Below are positions 7,335 through 16,510 of a DNA stretch of 44,673 nucleotides, one piece after another. Under the pieces are notes generated by a model. It had not been told where the DNA came from. It did not search any database and saw only the letters and a list, made by a program, of their open reading frames with translations. The stretch is taken from assembly GCA_937862885.1 (NCBI GenBank), contig CALMEE010000117.1:1-44673 (forward strand). Reading direction: 5' to 3'. Position numbers and translations under genes: made by a program. The stretch is from an uncultured Planctomycetaceae bacterium. Its GTDB lineage: Bacteria; Planctomycetota; Planctomycetia; Pirellulales; Pirellulaceae. How positions within the stretch are numbered: position 1 is the first letter of the stretch; every line of letters begins with the position of its first letter.

Positions 7335-9047
7335 ATGCCGACGATGATTTTGCCCTTGATGACCGGTCTGATACTTTTCTTTTCAGGAATCGTAATCGGC
7401 TACTTGTTCACTTATCGCGACCGCAGTGGCGAGGATGAATTGCGTGATAAGCTGATTGAGGAGAATGAACGGCTAAAGCAAGAGACCTTTGAGCAGCGGT
7501 GTGTGAACGACGAACTCGAGGATCAGTTGCGCGAGCGGCAATCCAAGATCACACTCTTGCAACAAGTGTGCGACGAGTTGGAAAGTGAACAACACACCTA
7601 CGAAAAACGATATCAAAAACTCGAATCTGAGTTGTCCAGTGCACAATTGCTGACGAATGAGGTTCGCAAATTACTGGCCGATGAATCGCGTTATCGCAAC
7701 GAAGCTAATGACTTGTTGCATGATCAACAACAAAAGCACTTGCAAGAGTTGGCCAATGTGGAAAACCAGTGGCGTGAAAAAATTTCCCGTAGCGAGGCTT
7801 TGATTGTTCAGCGGGATCAAGAGCTTTCGCAACTGAAAGTGACTAACGCGCGTATTTCTGAACAATTGAATCTGGCTGAAACTGAAAATGCGAAGCTCGA
7901 TTCTGAACTGCGCAACCATAGGGCGATTATCGAGACAGCGAAGCAAAATGCAAATGGACTTGAGCGAGAGTATGTTTCGCTCGAATCATCGATGCAAACA
8001 TATACTGAGTTGCTAAACGAAGCTCGAGGCAAGGTTGCTGCGGCCGAGTTAGCAAGAAACTTAGCACAAGAGGCGTTGGAGGATCTGCGCGGGCAATATC
8101 GCGCGCAACTTGATCGAATCACGAAGTTGGAACAGCAAAGCAGCGATTTAAGTGCCACAAAGTTGCGTTGCTCCGTTTTGGAACAATCCTTGGAGAACGC
8201 CAATCAGCGCATGACGCAAATTATCGCGGAACGTGATGCCGCATTGGAGGCTGAAAAGAAAGCTCTAATACTCATTGGTGGTTTGCAGAAGCGCACCGAA
8301 AATCAAGAGATCACTTTGCGAAGTGTTCGGGAGCAGATTGTTGATCGGGACAACAAGATTAGTGATTTGCTTGCACGTGCAGAGCATTTTCAGACCGCGT
8401 TGGAGCAGGCTCGGCAAGTGCATCTAATCAGCGTTGAAGCCCATGCCGATACGCAGCGGGAGATGTCACTCGGTCAGGTGCGCGTGCAGGAATTAGAGGC
8501 GCGAATCCAAGGCATGGAAGCGGCGCAGGAAGAATGGCAAACGCGCGCGAGTCATCTCGTTGCTCAACGAGATCAAGCGTTTCATGAATCGTTGAGATTG
8601 CGTGGGCAAATCGATCAAATTTCAGCCGAAATTAAAGAACACAAGCAGACCATCCTCTCATTGCGGGACGAGCGTGATCGAGCCATCGCAGACCTGCAGA
8701 AGGCACAATTGTTCCCCCGAATTTCTCATTCATTGGCCAACAATCTAGTCGCCCTACAAAAAGGGACGCGACTTGATCCAGTTCGTGGCGTCATCTACAC
8801 GGAACCACCGAGTGATTGCGATGACTTGAAGCAGATTTCAGGAATCGCGGAAGTGCTGGAGAAACGGCTGAACAATTACGGAATTTACACGTTCAAGCAA
8901 ATCATGGATTGGGATCAAACCGCAATTGATGAATTTTCAATCCTATTGGCGTTTAAAGATCGAATCCGTCGCGATGACTGGAAGGGTCAAGCTGCCAGAC
9001 TTTATCACGCAAAAGTGAGCGGGCGCGATCAAGGCCGAGCGGCTTAA
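7335..9047 (+). CDS. Membrane-anchored coiled-coil protein with C-terminal helix-hairpin-helix domain
   Basis: This 570-residue protein is not assigned to a named family. An N-terminal hydrophobic segment (residues 4-25, PLMTGLILFFSGIVIGYLF) should anchor it, with the body in the cytoplasm. Residues about 33-455 are a nearly unbroken charged coiled coil (E/Q/R/L-rich heptads). Residues about 490-555 carry a helix-hairpin-helix-like domain: DDLKQISGIAEVLEKRLNNY, then GIYTFKQIMDW and FKDRIRRDDW. This matches the C-terminal domain seen in many proteins with the pattern LxxIxGIGxxxExxLNxxGI and FxxRIxRDxW, which is often predicted to bind nucleic acid or other proteins. The shape suggests a tether or scaffold reaching from the membrane to DNA or a complex, but that is inference. 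Confidence 0.85.
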   Translation: MPTMILPLMTGLILFFSGIVIGYLFTYRDRSGEDELRDKLIEENERLKQETFEQRCVNDELEDQLRERQSKITLLQQVCDELESEQHTYEKRYQKLESELSSAQLLTNEVRKLLADESRYRNEANDLLHDQQQKHLQELANVENQWREKISRSEALIVQRDQELSQLKVTNARISEQLNLAETENAKLDSELRNHRAIIETAKQNANGLEREYVSLESSMQTYTELLNEARGKVAAAELARNLAQEALEDLRGQYRAQLDRITKLEQQSSDLSATKLRCSVLEQSLENANQRMTQIIAERDAALEAEKKALILIGGLQKRTENQEITLRSVREQIVDRDNKISDLLARAEHFQTALEQARQVHLISVEAHADTQREMSLGQVRVQELEARIQGMEAAQEEWQTRASHLVAQRDQAFHESLRLRGQIDQISAEIKEHKQTILSLRDERDRAIADLQKAQLFPRISHSLANNLVALQKGTRLDPVRGVIYTEPPSDCDDLKQISGIAEVLEKRLNNYGIYTFKQIMDWDQTAIDEFSILLAFKDRIRRDDWKGQAARLYHAKVSGRDQGRAA

Positions 9048-9091
9048 CTTAGAGCCGAAAGATTCTGTTGTCCGTTTCATCAATACTGAAC

Positions 9092-9122
9092 GCTCGTGAA
9101 TGTCAACGAATTGTTCACGAGC
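9092..9122. repeat. 9-bp perfect inverted repeat between convergent genes
   Basis: GCTCGTGAA (9092-9100) and TTCACGAGC (9114-9122) are perfect complements around a 13-base loop. The hairpin lies between the stop of the coiled-coil gene and the 3' end of the convergent VWA operon. No T-run follows on either strand, so it is at best a weak or factor-assisted terminator, or a site that stalls opposing transcription. Confidence 0.4.
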
Positions 9123-9237
9123 ATGTGCTGTCCGCCGAACAGCTGCACGAGCCATAAATGGCGGGATCGTGACAAGCTTGACTAAAGTCGCAGTTACCTG
9201 CCCAAAAAAGTTCTTGGGACGTACATCAACAGGGCGA

Positions 9238-11514
9238 TCAAACCATGGCCCACCGTTTGCGAAGGATCCATTCCACGGCAAGCAGGCCCACAAACACAAG
9301 CAAATAACTGAGACTGTCTTGCCAAGTGTCTCCGAGCCGCCACCGTTTGGGAGTAAGGATTTTGTTCGACGGAGCAAGTTTGCGCAATTCGTCGAGTAAC
9401 AAGGAAAAATCTTCGGGATCAACAAGTCGCCCACCCCATTCTGTCGTCTGGTAGGCGAGGCGTGCGAGTAACTCAGGATCAGCACCGCTGGTACTTTTTT
9501 CGCGATCATCGTCAACGATCACAAATTGCGCTTCTGCTTGCCCGAGTTCCCTGCCATCCAGTCGCCCGGCGACTTGAAGTGTGTACAGTCCAGGCGTTGA
9601 TATTTGCTGACGCCCGGCGACTCCGGTGAAATATTCTCCACTGGGTCTTACGTCTAGCGAAATCTGAGTTCCGTCCGCGTGCACTAGCGTTACGTCAAGT
9701 TCACTGTTGATCGCCGCTTCACCCGTTAGCGACGTGATTCCAGCTTGAAAGGTGACCTCTTGTCCAAGATTAAAACGACGTTGTTGCATTGCTATCCAGA
9801 CATCATCACCAATCATTTCATCTTGACCGGCGAGCCATAAAATAATTTGCCGCCAAAACCGGGCATGGATTTCGTTTGAATACTGGGTTCGCCAGCGCCA
9901 AGTACTATCGGCCGCGAATGCTAGAACGCGCCCACCAACTGTGGTCGCCACTAACAAAGGATCATCTGCTTCGGTCGACAATAATACGATGGCTGTGCTT
10001 TTTGGTTTAATTCTGTTAGCAATGTCGAGGGAGGGCAGTTCTTCCCAGACGTCACCACCTTGTTTGCCCTGACCAAGCCTAGTCGTGAAATGAGAGCGTT
10101 TTGGTTTTGCACGCAAAGGGCCCTGAAGGTGCAAATCCATTCTCGTCGGTTCATCCATGTCCTGTACCTCATGACTTTCCATCACGATGGGTAGATAATC
10201 TGCTAAGGGAGTTCGATGATAAAGACCTGCCCCAAAGCTGTGCTTGCCTCCCAACATCAAGAATCCTTTCCCCCGCGAAATCATTTCCGTAATCGTGGCC
10301 AAGTTTTGAGCTTGAAACTGCTCATTGTAGATCGAACGCGAGTCGACATCACCAAGAATGACGACGTCATATTCTCTTGAATTCAACACGGTCGAAAGAT
10401 CCAGGGGCCAATTTCGACGCAAGCGATGATCAATGGCGAAGGAGTCGATCGAAATAACACTGTCGCTGCTTAAGGCAGCACGCAAGAATTTCTGTTCCCA
10501 GGACAAGTTGCCGTGAAGGTACAGCACGCTGACGCCACGATCTTCCACGGTAAGAAAGGATGGCAATTCGTTGTTCGCCAAAGCAGTTTCATTTGGTTGG
10601 GGCGGGGCTCGCACGATCATTTGATACTGCCCTGCCCTGTCTGGCGTATAGCTCAGTTGAATCGGCCGCTGTTCAAAGCCCTGCGAAAGTGAGATACGTT
10701 GCGTATCGACAACTTGTTCGTTTCCTGCGCGATCAATGATGATTAGTTGGACCGGAATCTGTTGGCCGGCGAAGCCTCGCGCTGTAAGGGTGGCCGTCAC
10801 CCGCATAGTATTGTTGGCGCGGACCGAATATTGATCGGCCAGGTTTTCGATTGCCAAATCAGCCAATTGTTCGGACTGGTCCGCTTGACCAAACGGTATC
10901 GTAAACAAAGGAACTTGAAGTTCGCTTAAAGAGCGCACCGCATCGTACAATCCGATTGGTGGATCGATGGCGTTCTGGTTACCGTCACTGGCAAGCACAC
11001 TGGCCAATAGCCTTTGGTTGCGCACCAGCTGCAGGCCAGCAAACAGCGAGGTTCCGATATCCGTTTCGTCACCATTGGCTTCCGGCGGTAGTTGTAACTG
11101 GCCGGACTGCATGTCAATTTCTTCGATTTCCGTGTCAAATGCAAACCAGCGTACTTTGATGTGGCTGTCGTCGAGTTGCCTAAGCTTGTCGGCATTCTTG
11201 GAGATCATTGTCTTCAATGCTTCATAGCGACTTTCTTGACTTGGGCCATGTGGGAGTTGCATAGATCGCGTTGTATCGACAAAAATTTGAACGACGCCGG
11301 TTTGAACTTGTTCTACTTGAGTCACGCATCCTGGCCTAATTACGCACAAAAATGCCAACGCGATGATTGCCATGCGAATCGTTACGAGAGCGCGTATTTT
11401 GGCCGGATTGAGGCTTACGAAGTTCGGTTTGAGAAACAGCAACGCGCACAGAACTGCGGCAAAAACCGCAATTACAAGTGGGCCGGCGATGGGTTCAAAG
11501 GTCCACTGATTCAT
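9238..11514 (-). CDS. Membrane protein with VWA-like and glutamine-amidotransferase-like domains
   Basis: Last gene of the MoxR operon, 758 residues. Two N-terminal TM helices (about 12-29 and 44-60) are followed by a VWA-like domain starting VVQIFVDTTRSM (Asp80). A class I glutamine-amidotransferase-like segment comes next (YDVVILGDVDSR, then GKGFLMLGGKHSFGAG), then a beta-rich region and a C-terminal TM helix (SYLLVFVGLLAVEWIL). The MIDAS motif reads DTTRS instead of DxSxS, so metal binding is uncertain. The GATase-like part has no recognisable catalytic Cys in GGKHSFGAG, so it is probably a binding fold. The ATG overlaps the TGA of the upstream gene (ATGA, 11511-11514). Planctomycete homologues sit in the same context. 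Role in envelope or complex maturation is inferred. Confidence 0.85.
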   Translation of the reverse strand: MNQWTFEPIAGPLVIAVFAAVLCALLFLKPNFVSLNPAKIRALVTIRMAIIALAFLCVIRPGCVTQVEQVQTGVVQIFVDTTRSMQLPHGPSQESRYEALKTMISKNADKLRQLDDSHIKVRWFAFDTEIEEIDMQSGQLQLPPEANGDETDIGTSLFAGLQLVRNQRLLASVLASDGNQNAIDPPIGLYDAVRSLSELQVPLFTIPFGQADQSEQLADLAIENLADQYSVRANNTMRVTATLTARGFAGQQIPVQLIIIDRAGNEQVVDTQRISLSQGFEQRPIQLSYTPDRAGQYQMIVRAPPQPNETALANNELPSFLTVEDRGVSVLYLHGNLSWEQKFLRAALSSDSVISIDSFAIDHRLRRNWPLDLSTVLNSREYDVVILGDVDSRSIYNEQFQAQNLATITEMISRGKGFLMLGGKHSFGAGLYHRTPLADYLPIVMESHEVQDMDEPTRMDLHLQGPLRAKPKRSHFTTRLGQGKQGGDVWEELPSLDIANRIKPKSTAIVLLSTEADDPLLVATTVGGRVLAFAADSTWRWRTQYSNEIHARFWRQIILWLAGQDEMIGDDVWIAMQQRRFNLGQEVTFQAGITSLTGEAAINSELDVTLVHADGTQISLDVRPSGEYFTGVAGRQQISTPGLYTLQVAGRLDGRELGQAEAQFVIVDDDREKSTSGADPELLARLAYQTTEWGGRLVDPEDFSLLLDELRKLAPSNKILTPKRWRLGDTWQDSLSYLLVFVGLLAVEWILRKRWAMV

Positions 11515-13946
11515 GGGGCGAGACGCTTCTCAAAACTGGGAACGGTGGATTGGTAGTAGAAGTGGTTGGCGAGCAGCAACTCTGCAGCCAACAGGATTAA
11601 CATCAGCAAGATCAAGTAGGGATAGAACTCGCGTCCCACTCGAACTACACCTTGTTCGCGCGCTACCTCCTGTTGATTCCGTGCATATTGAAGCCGATTT
11701 TCGCCAAACCACTGGTCGAATTGACGCAAGTCGACTCGCGCTAAATCAGTTTCCCCCTCATCAAGGTTACAACTGAATCCTCGCAATACCACACCCTGGA
11801 GGCTGCCTTTCAGCCGGTAATGCCCGGGAAGATCGGTCAAGCGATAGCGAATTTGACCCTGATCGGCCGAGATTCGCAATGGTTCTTCATTGCGAGGCGT
11901 AAAGATTCGATACTCTGTTGGGTAAAGTGATCGATCATTATTTAAGATGGCCGCCTCACCTAATGCCAAATTCAATTTTGATTCTCGGGACGCAACGAGG
12001 TAGTCAGCCGCTTGTTTAACTAATAAGAATGCTGGCCAGCATTGTCCAAGATCGTAAAACAGATCATTCCAGCGGGAGTCCACATTCGGCTCGGAGATGG
12101 GAGTCAGCGTTAACAAAACTGTTCCCAGACCCAAACGACGTTCAATTAAGGCCGGCCGCGCGTTAGAAAAACGAAACAGAATTTCGACAGAAGCCGTGTC
12201 GTCGTTGTCGATCGAGTTCCATCCCCAATGTTGATGGATGGGCAACAGATCCCAACGTGCGCGGGAGGCAATCTGCATAAACGGGCGCAGAATCGGATGC
12301 GAGGCCGAAGCTGGCACCAAGAATATTGCCGACTCTTGACTTCTTGGTGCGCGAAAAATCTGAGAGATTTGGCCTGGCAGCAGCCGTCTCGCGCTGGCGG
12401 AGTTAAAGGATTCGGCAATCTGCCCATCCAGGGCAGCATTCCTACCAAGAAACAACGCAACCCCACCTCCCTGCTCGGCAAAGTTCGCCAATAGATTCCA
12501 ATTCCCGTCCGACAGTGGCCGCGGGTCCAGTAAAAAAACCGCTTTGTATTGCTTGATTTCGACTTCACTGATGCGACTCAGCTGCTCCTGCCCGACAACC
12601 GTACACTCGTATTCGTGAATACCCTGTTCGACAAAGCTAACCGGCGAGAGAATTTGCACGAGGTTGTCCGTTTCGACTCCCCGCAGTGCCACGACGAGTA
12701 CTTTCCAAACTTGGGCGGTCTGAATGGTGAAGTAACGACGGTCGTCAACGCTCAAACCATCGCCGCTCTGAAACTCCACGTGGCCGTGGTGCGTTCCTGG
12801 AGGCAGCTGATCGTTGACAACAAACCGCAGCGGAACGCGACTCCTACCCTGCGGCTGGACGATTTGCTGACGGGTGATGAATTGGTCAGGATAGAGGTTC
12901 TGTCCGTCAGCACGAATCGGACGTGCTGGGTCTGGAATTTCGATCGACAGCGTCGCTACGCCTTCGATCGCCTCGCCTTGAAACACTACTTCGGAATTGA
13001 TTTCAAGCGGCGCGGTTTGCGACAATACCTCCGCAGAGAACTGAATGGTTCCCACCGCAGCGTTTCGGGGATTGTCCACGCCAACATCGATCAAATAAAT
13101 TGAGATTGTGGGATATCGATCGACGAGCTGCGCCAGATTTCGATGATCACGCCATGAGCGGCGCGTGAGATCAGAGACGATGTATAATTCGCGTCGTTCG
13201 TTGGTCGATTCGGCCAGCAATTTAAGCGCCGGCCCAATCGCGGTCGGCAAGGCGTTCGCCGCAAAGTCGATGTTCAGCGTTTCCAGTCGCTTCTCCGCGG
13301 CGCTTATGTCCACCGAAAAAAACGGTTCGCTTCCATCAGGAATGGCGATGCTAACCTGACTATCTTGAGGGAACTGTTCGATTAACCAACGACTCAATTC
13401 ACGCGCTTGTTCGAGCCGTGATCGGTTCTCGAAAATGAAATCCATGCGCGTGGAATTATCGATCAGGATTACGGCGGACACTGGTGCGATACGATTACCG
13501 AGTATTTGCTGCATTGGGTTCCGCAGCGTTTGGGCGGTCAGGAAACAGGCTGAAATCGCGGACACGATGAACGTAGTTCCAAAAATGATCAGCAGAAGTC
13601 GATTCAGGGGCCTGGTCCAAATCAAGATGGCGATCAAGATCAAGCCGCTCAATAGCGAGACCAGCGACGAAAGTGCGACTACGGACCAGGCACCAAATGT
13701 GGCCGACGACGTACTGATGCCGGCCAGCGCCAAGACAGCAGCGGCAATCAACAAACATCGTAACAACAATAGCAGCCAATGACGCAACTGCAATTGACGA
13801 CGGTTAGTCTGTTCGCGTTGTTTCACAAACCGCAAAGCTGGAAACGTCAGCAATTTTGGCTTCGGCTGCATCAAGAGATGCAAAACGATGGGAACGCTGA
13901 TTAACAACGCCCCAAATGCCAATACCAGTCCGTTTGCTAAAGCCAT
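11511..13946 (-). CDS. BatA-like membrane protein with VWA-like domain
   Basis: This 811-residue protein begins with the BatA (aerotolerance regulator) N-terminal signature: a TM helix (5-26), the motif TFPALRFVKQR (34-44) and a second TM helix (55-76). Two additional TM segments (about 85-110 and 115-135) precede the VWA-like domain, which starts at about 156 with SAVILIDNSTRM (Asp163). The MIDAS reads DNSTR, lacking the last Ser of DxSxS. A large C-terminal extracytoplasmic region ends in a TM helix (FYPYLILLMLILLAAELLL). It is 64 bases downstream of the DUF58 gene and overlaps the next gene by 4 bases. It probably forms a membrane complex with its neighbours under MoxR control; the substrate is unknown. 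Confidence 0.85.
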   Translation of the reverse strand: MALANGLVLAFGALLISVPIVLHLLMQPKPKLLTFPALRFVKQREQTNRRQLQLRHWLLLLLRCLLIAAAVLALAGISTSSATFGAWSVVALSSLVSLLSGLILIAILIWTRPLNRLLLIIFGTTFIVSAISACFLTAQTLRNPMQQILGNRIAPVSAVILIDNSTRMDFIFENRSRLEQARELSRWLIEQFPQDSQVSIAIPDGSEPFFSVDISAAEKRLETLNIDFAANALPTAIGPALKLLAESTNERRELYIVSDLTRRSWRDHRNLAQLVDRYPTISIYLIDVGVDNPRNAAVGTIQFSAEVLSQTAPLEINSEVVFQGEAIEGVATLSIEIPDPARPIRADGQNLYPDQFITRQQIVQPQGRSRVPLRFVVNDQLPPGTHHGHVEFQSGDGLSVDDRRYFTIQTAQVWKVLVVALRGVETDNLVQILSPVSFVEQGIHEYECTVVGQEQLSRISEVEIKQYKAVFLLDPRPLSDGNWNLLANFAEQGGGVALFLGRNAALDGQIAESFNSASARRLLPGQISQIFRAPRSQESAIFLVPASASHPILRPFMQIASRARWDLLPIHQHWGWNSIDNDDTASVEILFRFSNARPALIERRLGLGTVLLTLTPISEPNVDSRWNDLFYDLGQCWPAFLLVKQAADYLVASRESKLNLALGEAAILNNDRSLYPTEYRIFTPRNEEPLRISADQGQIRYRLTDLPGHYRLKGSLQGVVLRGFSCNLDEGETDLARVDLRQFDQWFGENRLQYARNQQEVAREQGVVRVGREFYPYLILLMLILLAAELLLANHFYYQSTVPSFEKRLAP

Positions 13947-14010
13947 GAAATAAAATCAAGCCAAAAGGGTTTTACGAATTGAGTTCCGAAGTACAAATGA
14001 TTTCCAACCG

Positions 14011-14904
14011 CTAACATCTTGCACGTCGACTCAACAAATACTCCATCAAAGCGCGGTCAAAAGGCATGCTTGTATCGAGCGGCACGAAATCGACCGAATT
14101 AGATTGGCAGCGACGTGTTAAACTTTCGCGAAACTCGCTGATCTGCTTTTTATATTCGCTTCGAAAGCCAGTGGCATCCACCTTGACGCGTTGCCTTGAT
14201 TCCGGATCTTCCAGTTCGCATAGACCTTGGAACGGGAAATTGACCTCGGCTTCATCCAAGATATGGAACACGATCACGTCATGGCCGCCATGTTTTAAGC
14301 GGAAGATGGCATCCATGATCTTTTCTTCATCCTCCAAGAGGTCAGAGAAGATCATCACCAGCGTACGCGTCTTCAACATCGCACTTAATTGGACTAAACT
14401 TCCTCCTAAATCCGTCGGTCCCTCTGGCTTGAGTTGAGCCAGAAGCGACAAGATATTCCCGAGTTGGGTGCGCTTCGATCTGGGCGGAACACTGGCCTTG
14501 ATTTTGTCTTTGAAAGTGATCAAACCAACTGGATCTTGCTGTGAGAGCATTAAATAAGCAAGTGCCGCGGCAAGGCAAACGGCGTAATCGAACTTAGTGA
14601 GATCTTGTTGATAGGTGTATCCCATCGATTCGCTGGCATCCATAACCAGCATTCCTACAATATTTGTCTCGGCTTCAAACTTTTTGATATAGTATTTGTC
14701 GGTTTTCGCATAGACGCGCCAGTCAATATGTGCCGGGTCATCGCCGGGTGTGTATTTACGGTGTTCGCTAAACTCGACGCTGAATCCGTGGAAAGGACTG
14801 GCATGCAGCCCCTGCAGGAAACCTTTTACCACAAACTTCGCGCGCAGGTCGAGACGCTTGATTTGATTGATGACTTCGGGTTTGAGATACTCCTGCACAG
14901 ACAT
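14011..14904 (-). CDS. DUF58 domain protein with VWA fold
   Basis: 297 residues, the normal size for DUF58 proteins, which are almost always next to MoxR ATPases. The DUF58 signature is clear: HRKYTPGDDPAHIDWRVYAK at about residues 47-66, then YYIKKFEAETN. A VWA-like domain follows with an intact MIDAS motif MDASESMGY (DxSxS), unlike the two downstream proteins. The ATG at 14904 is 9 bases after the MoxR stop, so the genes are co-transcribed. The likely role is a cytoplasmic client or adaptor of the MoxR ATPase; the biochemical function of DUF58 proteins is not established. Confidence 0.93.
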   Translation of the reverse strand: MSVQEYLKPEVINQIKRLDLRAKFVVKGFLQGLHASPFHGFSVEFSEHRKYTPGDDPAHIDWRVYAKTDKYYIKKFEAETNIVGMLVMDASESMGYTYQQDLTKFDYAVCLAAALAYLMLSQQDPVGLITFKDKIKASVPPRSKRTQLGNILSLLAQLKPEGPTDLGGSLVQLSAMLKTRTLVMIFSDLLEDEEKIMDAIFRLKHGGHDVIVFHILDEAEVNFPFQGLCELEDPESRQRVKVDATGFRSEYKKQISEFRESLTRRCQSNSVDFVPLDTSMPFDRALMEYLLSRRARC

Positions 14905-14913
14905 CGCTTTGGC

Positions 14914-15942
14914 TTAGCTCTTTCGATCGATGAACTTGTCGATTTCTGGTTCTGGAATCGTTGCCAATAAACGCGCGACGACTTTGTCGCTGTTCATTCC
15001 TTCGGCTTGAGCCTGAAAGTTTGTGCTCAAGCGGTGTCGCAAAACCGGTGGCGCGACCTTTTTGATGTCCTCGACCGATACCGAAAATCTGCCATCCATG
15101 GCCGCCATGGCTTTGCCACCTGCGATCAAGAATTGTCCAGCGCGTGGTCCGGCACCCCAGTCCACCAACTCACGCACGAAACTGGGGGAGTCTTTATCTG
15201 CGGGACGAGTCGCCCGCACAAGGCGTGAAACATATTTAATGATGTAAGGGCTCACGGCGACAGAATTAACAAGTTTTTGTAAATTCACGATGGCCTTGGC
15301 GGAGAGTACTTTCCGAATCTCTTGAGTTTCTCCTTTGCTGGATGCCGTGAGGATCTTTTCCTCTTCTTCGGCAGTGGGATAGTCGATCACAATATTAAAC
15401 ATGAATCGGTCGAGCTGCGCCTCGGGCAATGGATAGGTTCCCTCCTGTTCGATCGGGTTCTGCGTGGCAATGGTGAAAAACGGCTCCGGTAACTTGTATG
15501 TCGCGCGACCCACAGAAACCTCTCGTTCCTGCATCGCCTGTAACAAAGCTGCCTGAGTCTTGGGTGGCGTTCGATTGATTTCATCAGCCAACAAGATATT
15601 GGTAAACACAGGCCCTTCGACGAATTTGAAATTCCGGCGGCCTGTTTCGTCCTCTTCCAGAACATTGGTACCGGTAATATCGGATGGCATCAAGTCAGGA
15701 GTGAACTGAATCCGCTTGAATGCTACATCGAGGATTTGTGCCACCGTACTTACCATCAATGTCTTGGCGAGGCCGGGAACGCCTTCCAAGAGACAATGCC
15801 CGCGTGTAAATATTGCGGCGAAAAGTTGTTCGATTACAAGTTGTTGTCCGACAATGACTTTTTGCATCTCCTGTTCCATCATCTTGCGATAATTGCTGAA
15901 CTCTTGGAGAACATCACCTAAACTGCGTTGCTTATTCGTCAC
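14914..15942 (-). CDS. MoxR-family AAA+ ATPase
   Basis: MoxR ATPases are chaperone-like AAA+ proteins that mature partner proteins containing VWA domains. With the GTG at 15942 the protein is 342 residues. Walker A is EGVPGLAKT (residues 53-61), Walker B is ILLADEINR (116-124, Asp120/Glu121), and TQNPIEQEGTYPLPEAQLDR contains sensor 1 and the arginine region. The GTG start is chosen because GAGGAAAGC precedes it and the next residues are family-like. The frame is open to 16080, but that 46-residue extension (RRRRFF...) is not. First gene of the operon moxR-DUF58-batA-like-VWA. Confidence 0.93.
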   Translation of the reverse strand: MTNKQRSLGDVLQEFSNYRKMMEQEMQKVIVGQQLVIEQLFAAIFTRGHCLLEGVPGLAKTLMVSTVAQILDVAFKRIQFTPDLMPSDITGTNVLEEDETGRRNFKFVEGPVFTNILLADEINRTPPKTQAALLQAMQEREVSVGRATYKLPEPFFTIATQNPIEQEGTYPLPEAQLDRFMFNIVIDYPTAEEEEKILTASSKGETQEIRKVLSAKAIVNLQKLVNSVAVSPYIIKYVSRLVRATRPADKDSPSFVRELVDWGAGPRAGQFLIAGGKAMAAMDGRFSVSVEDIKKVAPPVLRHRLSTNFQAQAEGMNSDKVVARLLATIPEPEIDKFIDRKS

Positions 15943-16510
15943 GCTTTCCTCTTCCAATCCTTGATCAAAACTCTTTATAAAAATGAGTCGGACGATGAAG
16001 AATCGCCGACGTCGCAGTATGGTACCGTGTGCTAATGCTGAATGGCTGGATACCTTGTTTCTCAATTGACCGCGGTGCAATACGCTGCGGCACGAATCAA
16101 TTTGGTATTATTTGCTGCCCCATCATTCGCGCGATAAAGCCACCGCGAGAGACCGACTAACTTCAAGTCATGAATTCACCAAAGTTGTCAGCCATTCACA
16201 CGTATTCGTTCACCTAGAATTCTAGGTTGAAATGGTGAAATCAGCAACGCGAGGATAGAGTTATTACGTGACTTGCTAAAGAGCCGTTGTCCACCACCTT
16301 GCGAAAGCATACGATAGCAGACAGGGGCCAATGGATTGAATTGATTGACTATTCCCATCGACATCGACGTGCAACCGCAAATGAAATCTTGCTCAGAAAA
16401 GCCGATTCAAGAGAGCCCTTAATTGCCCGCTGGAACTAGTGTATCCGCAGCAAAGAATACATCGGGTGTGAGAAGACCAGCCCAAATTTTGATCGACGAA
16501 CTACTCAATC
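15943..16510. other. Divergent control region between moxR operon and DUF4159 gene
   Basis: About 570 bases with no supported gene. The frame of moxR stays open to 16080 but lacks family similarity. The region holds the promoters of two divergent transcription units and a 16-base perfect palindrome at 16212-16227. No convincing -35/-10 pair is assigned. Confidence 0.5.
16212..16227. promoter_or_regulatory. 16-bp perfect palindrome, candidate operator
   Basis: ACCTAGAATTCTAGGT reads the same on both strands. It lies about 270 bases upstream of the moxR start and about 284 bases upstream of the DUF4159 gene, so it is almost central between the divergent units. Such symmetry fits a dimeric regulator site acting on both. 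No regulator gene is adjacent. It could still be chance. Confidence 0.35.
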
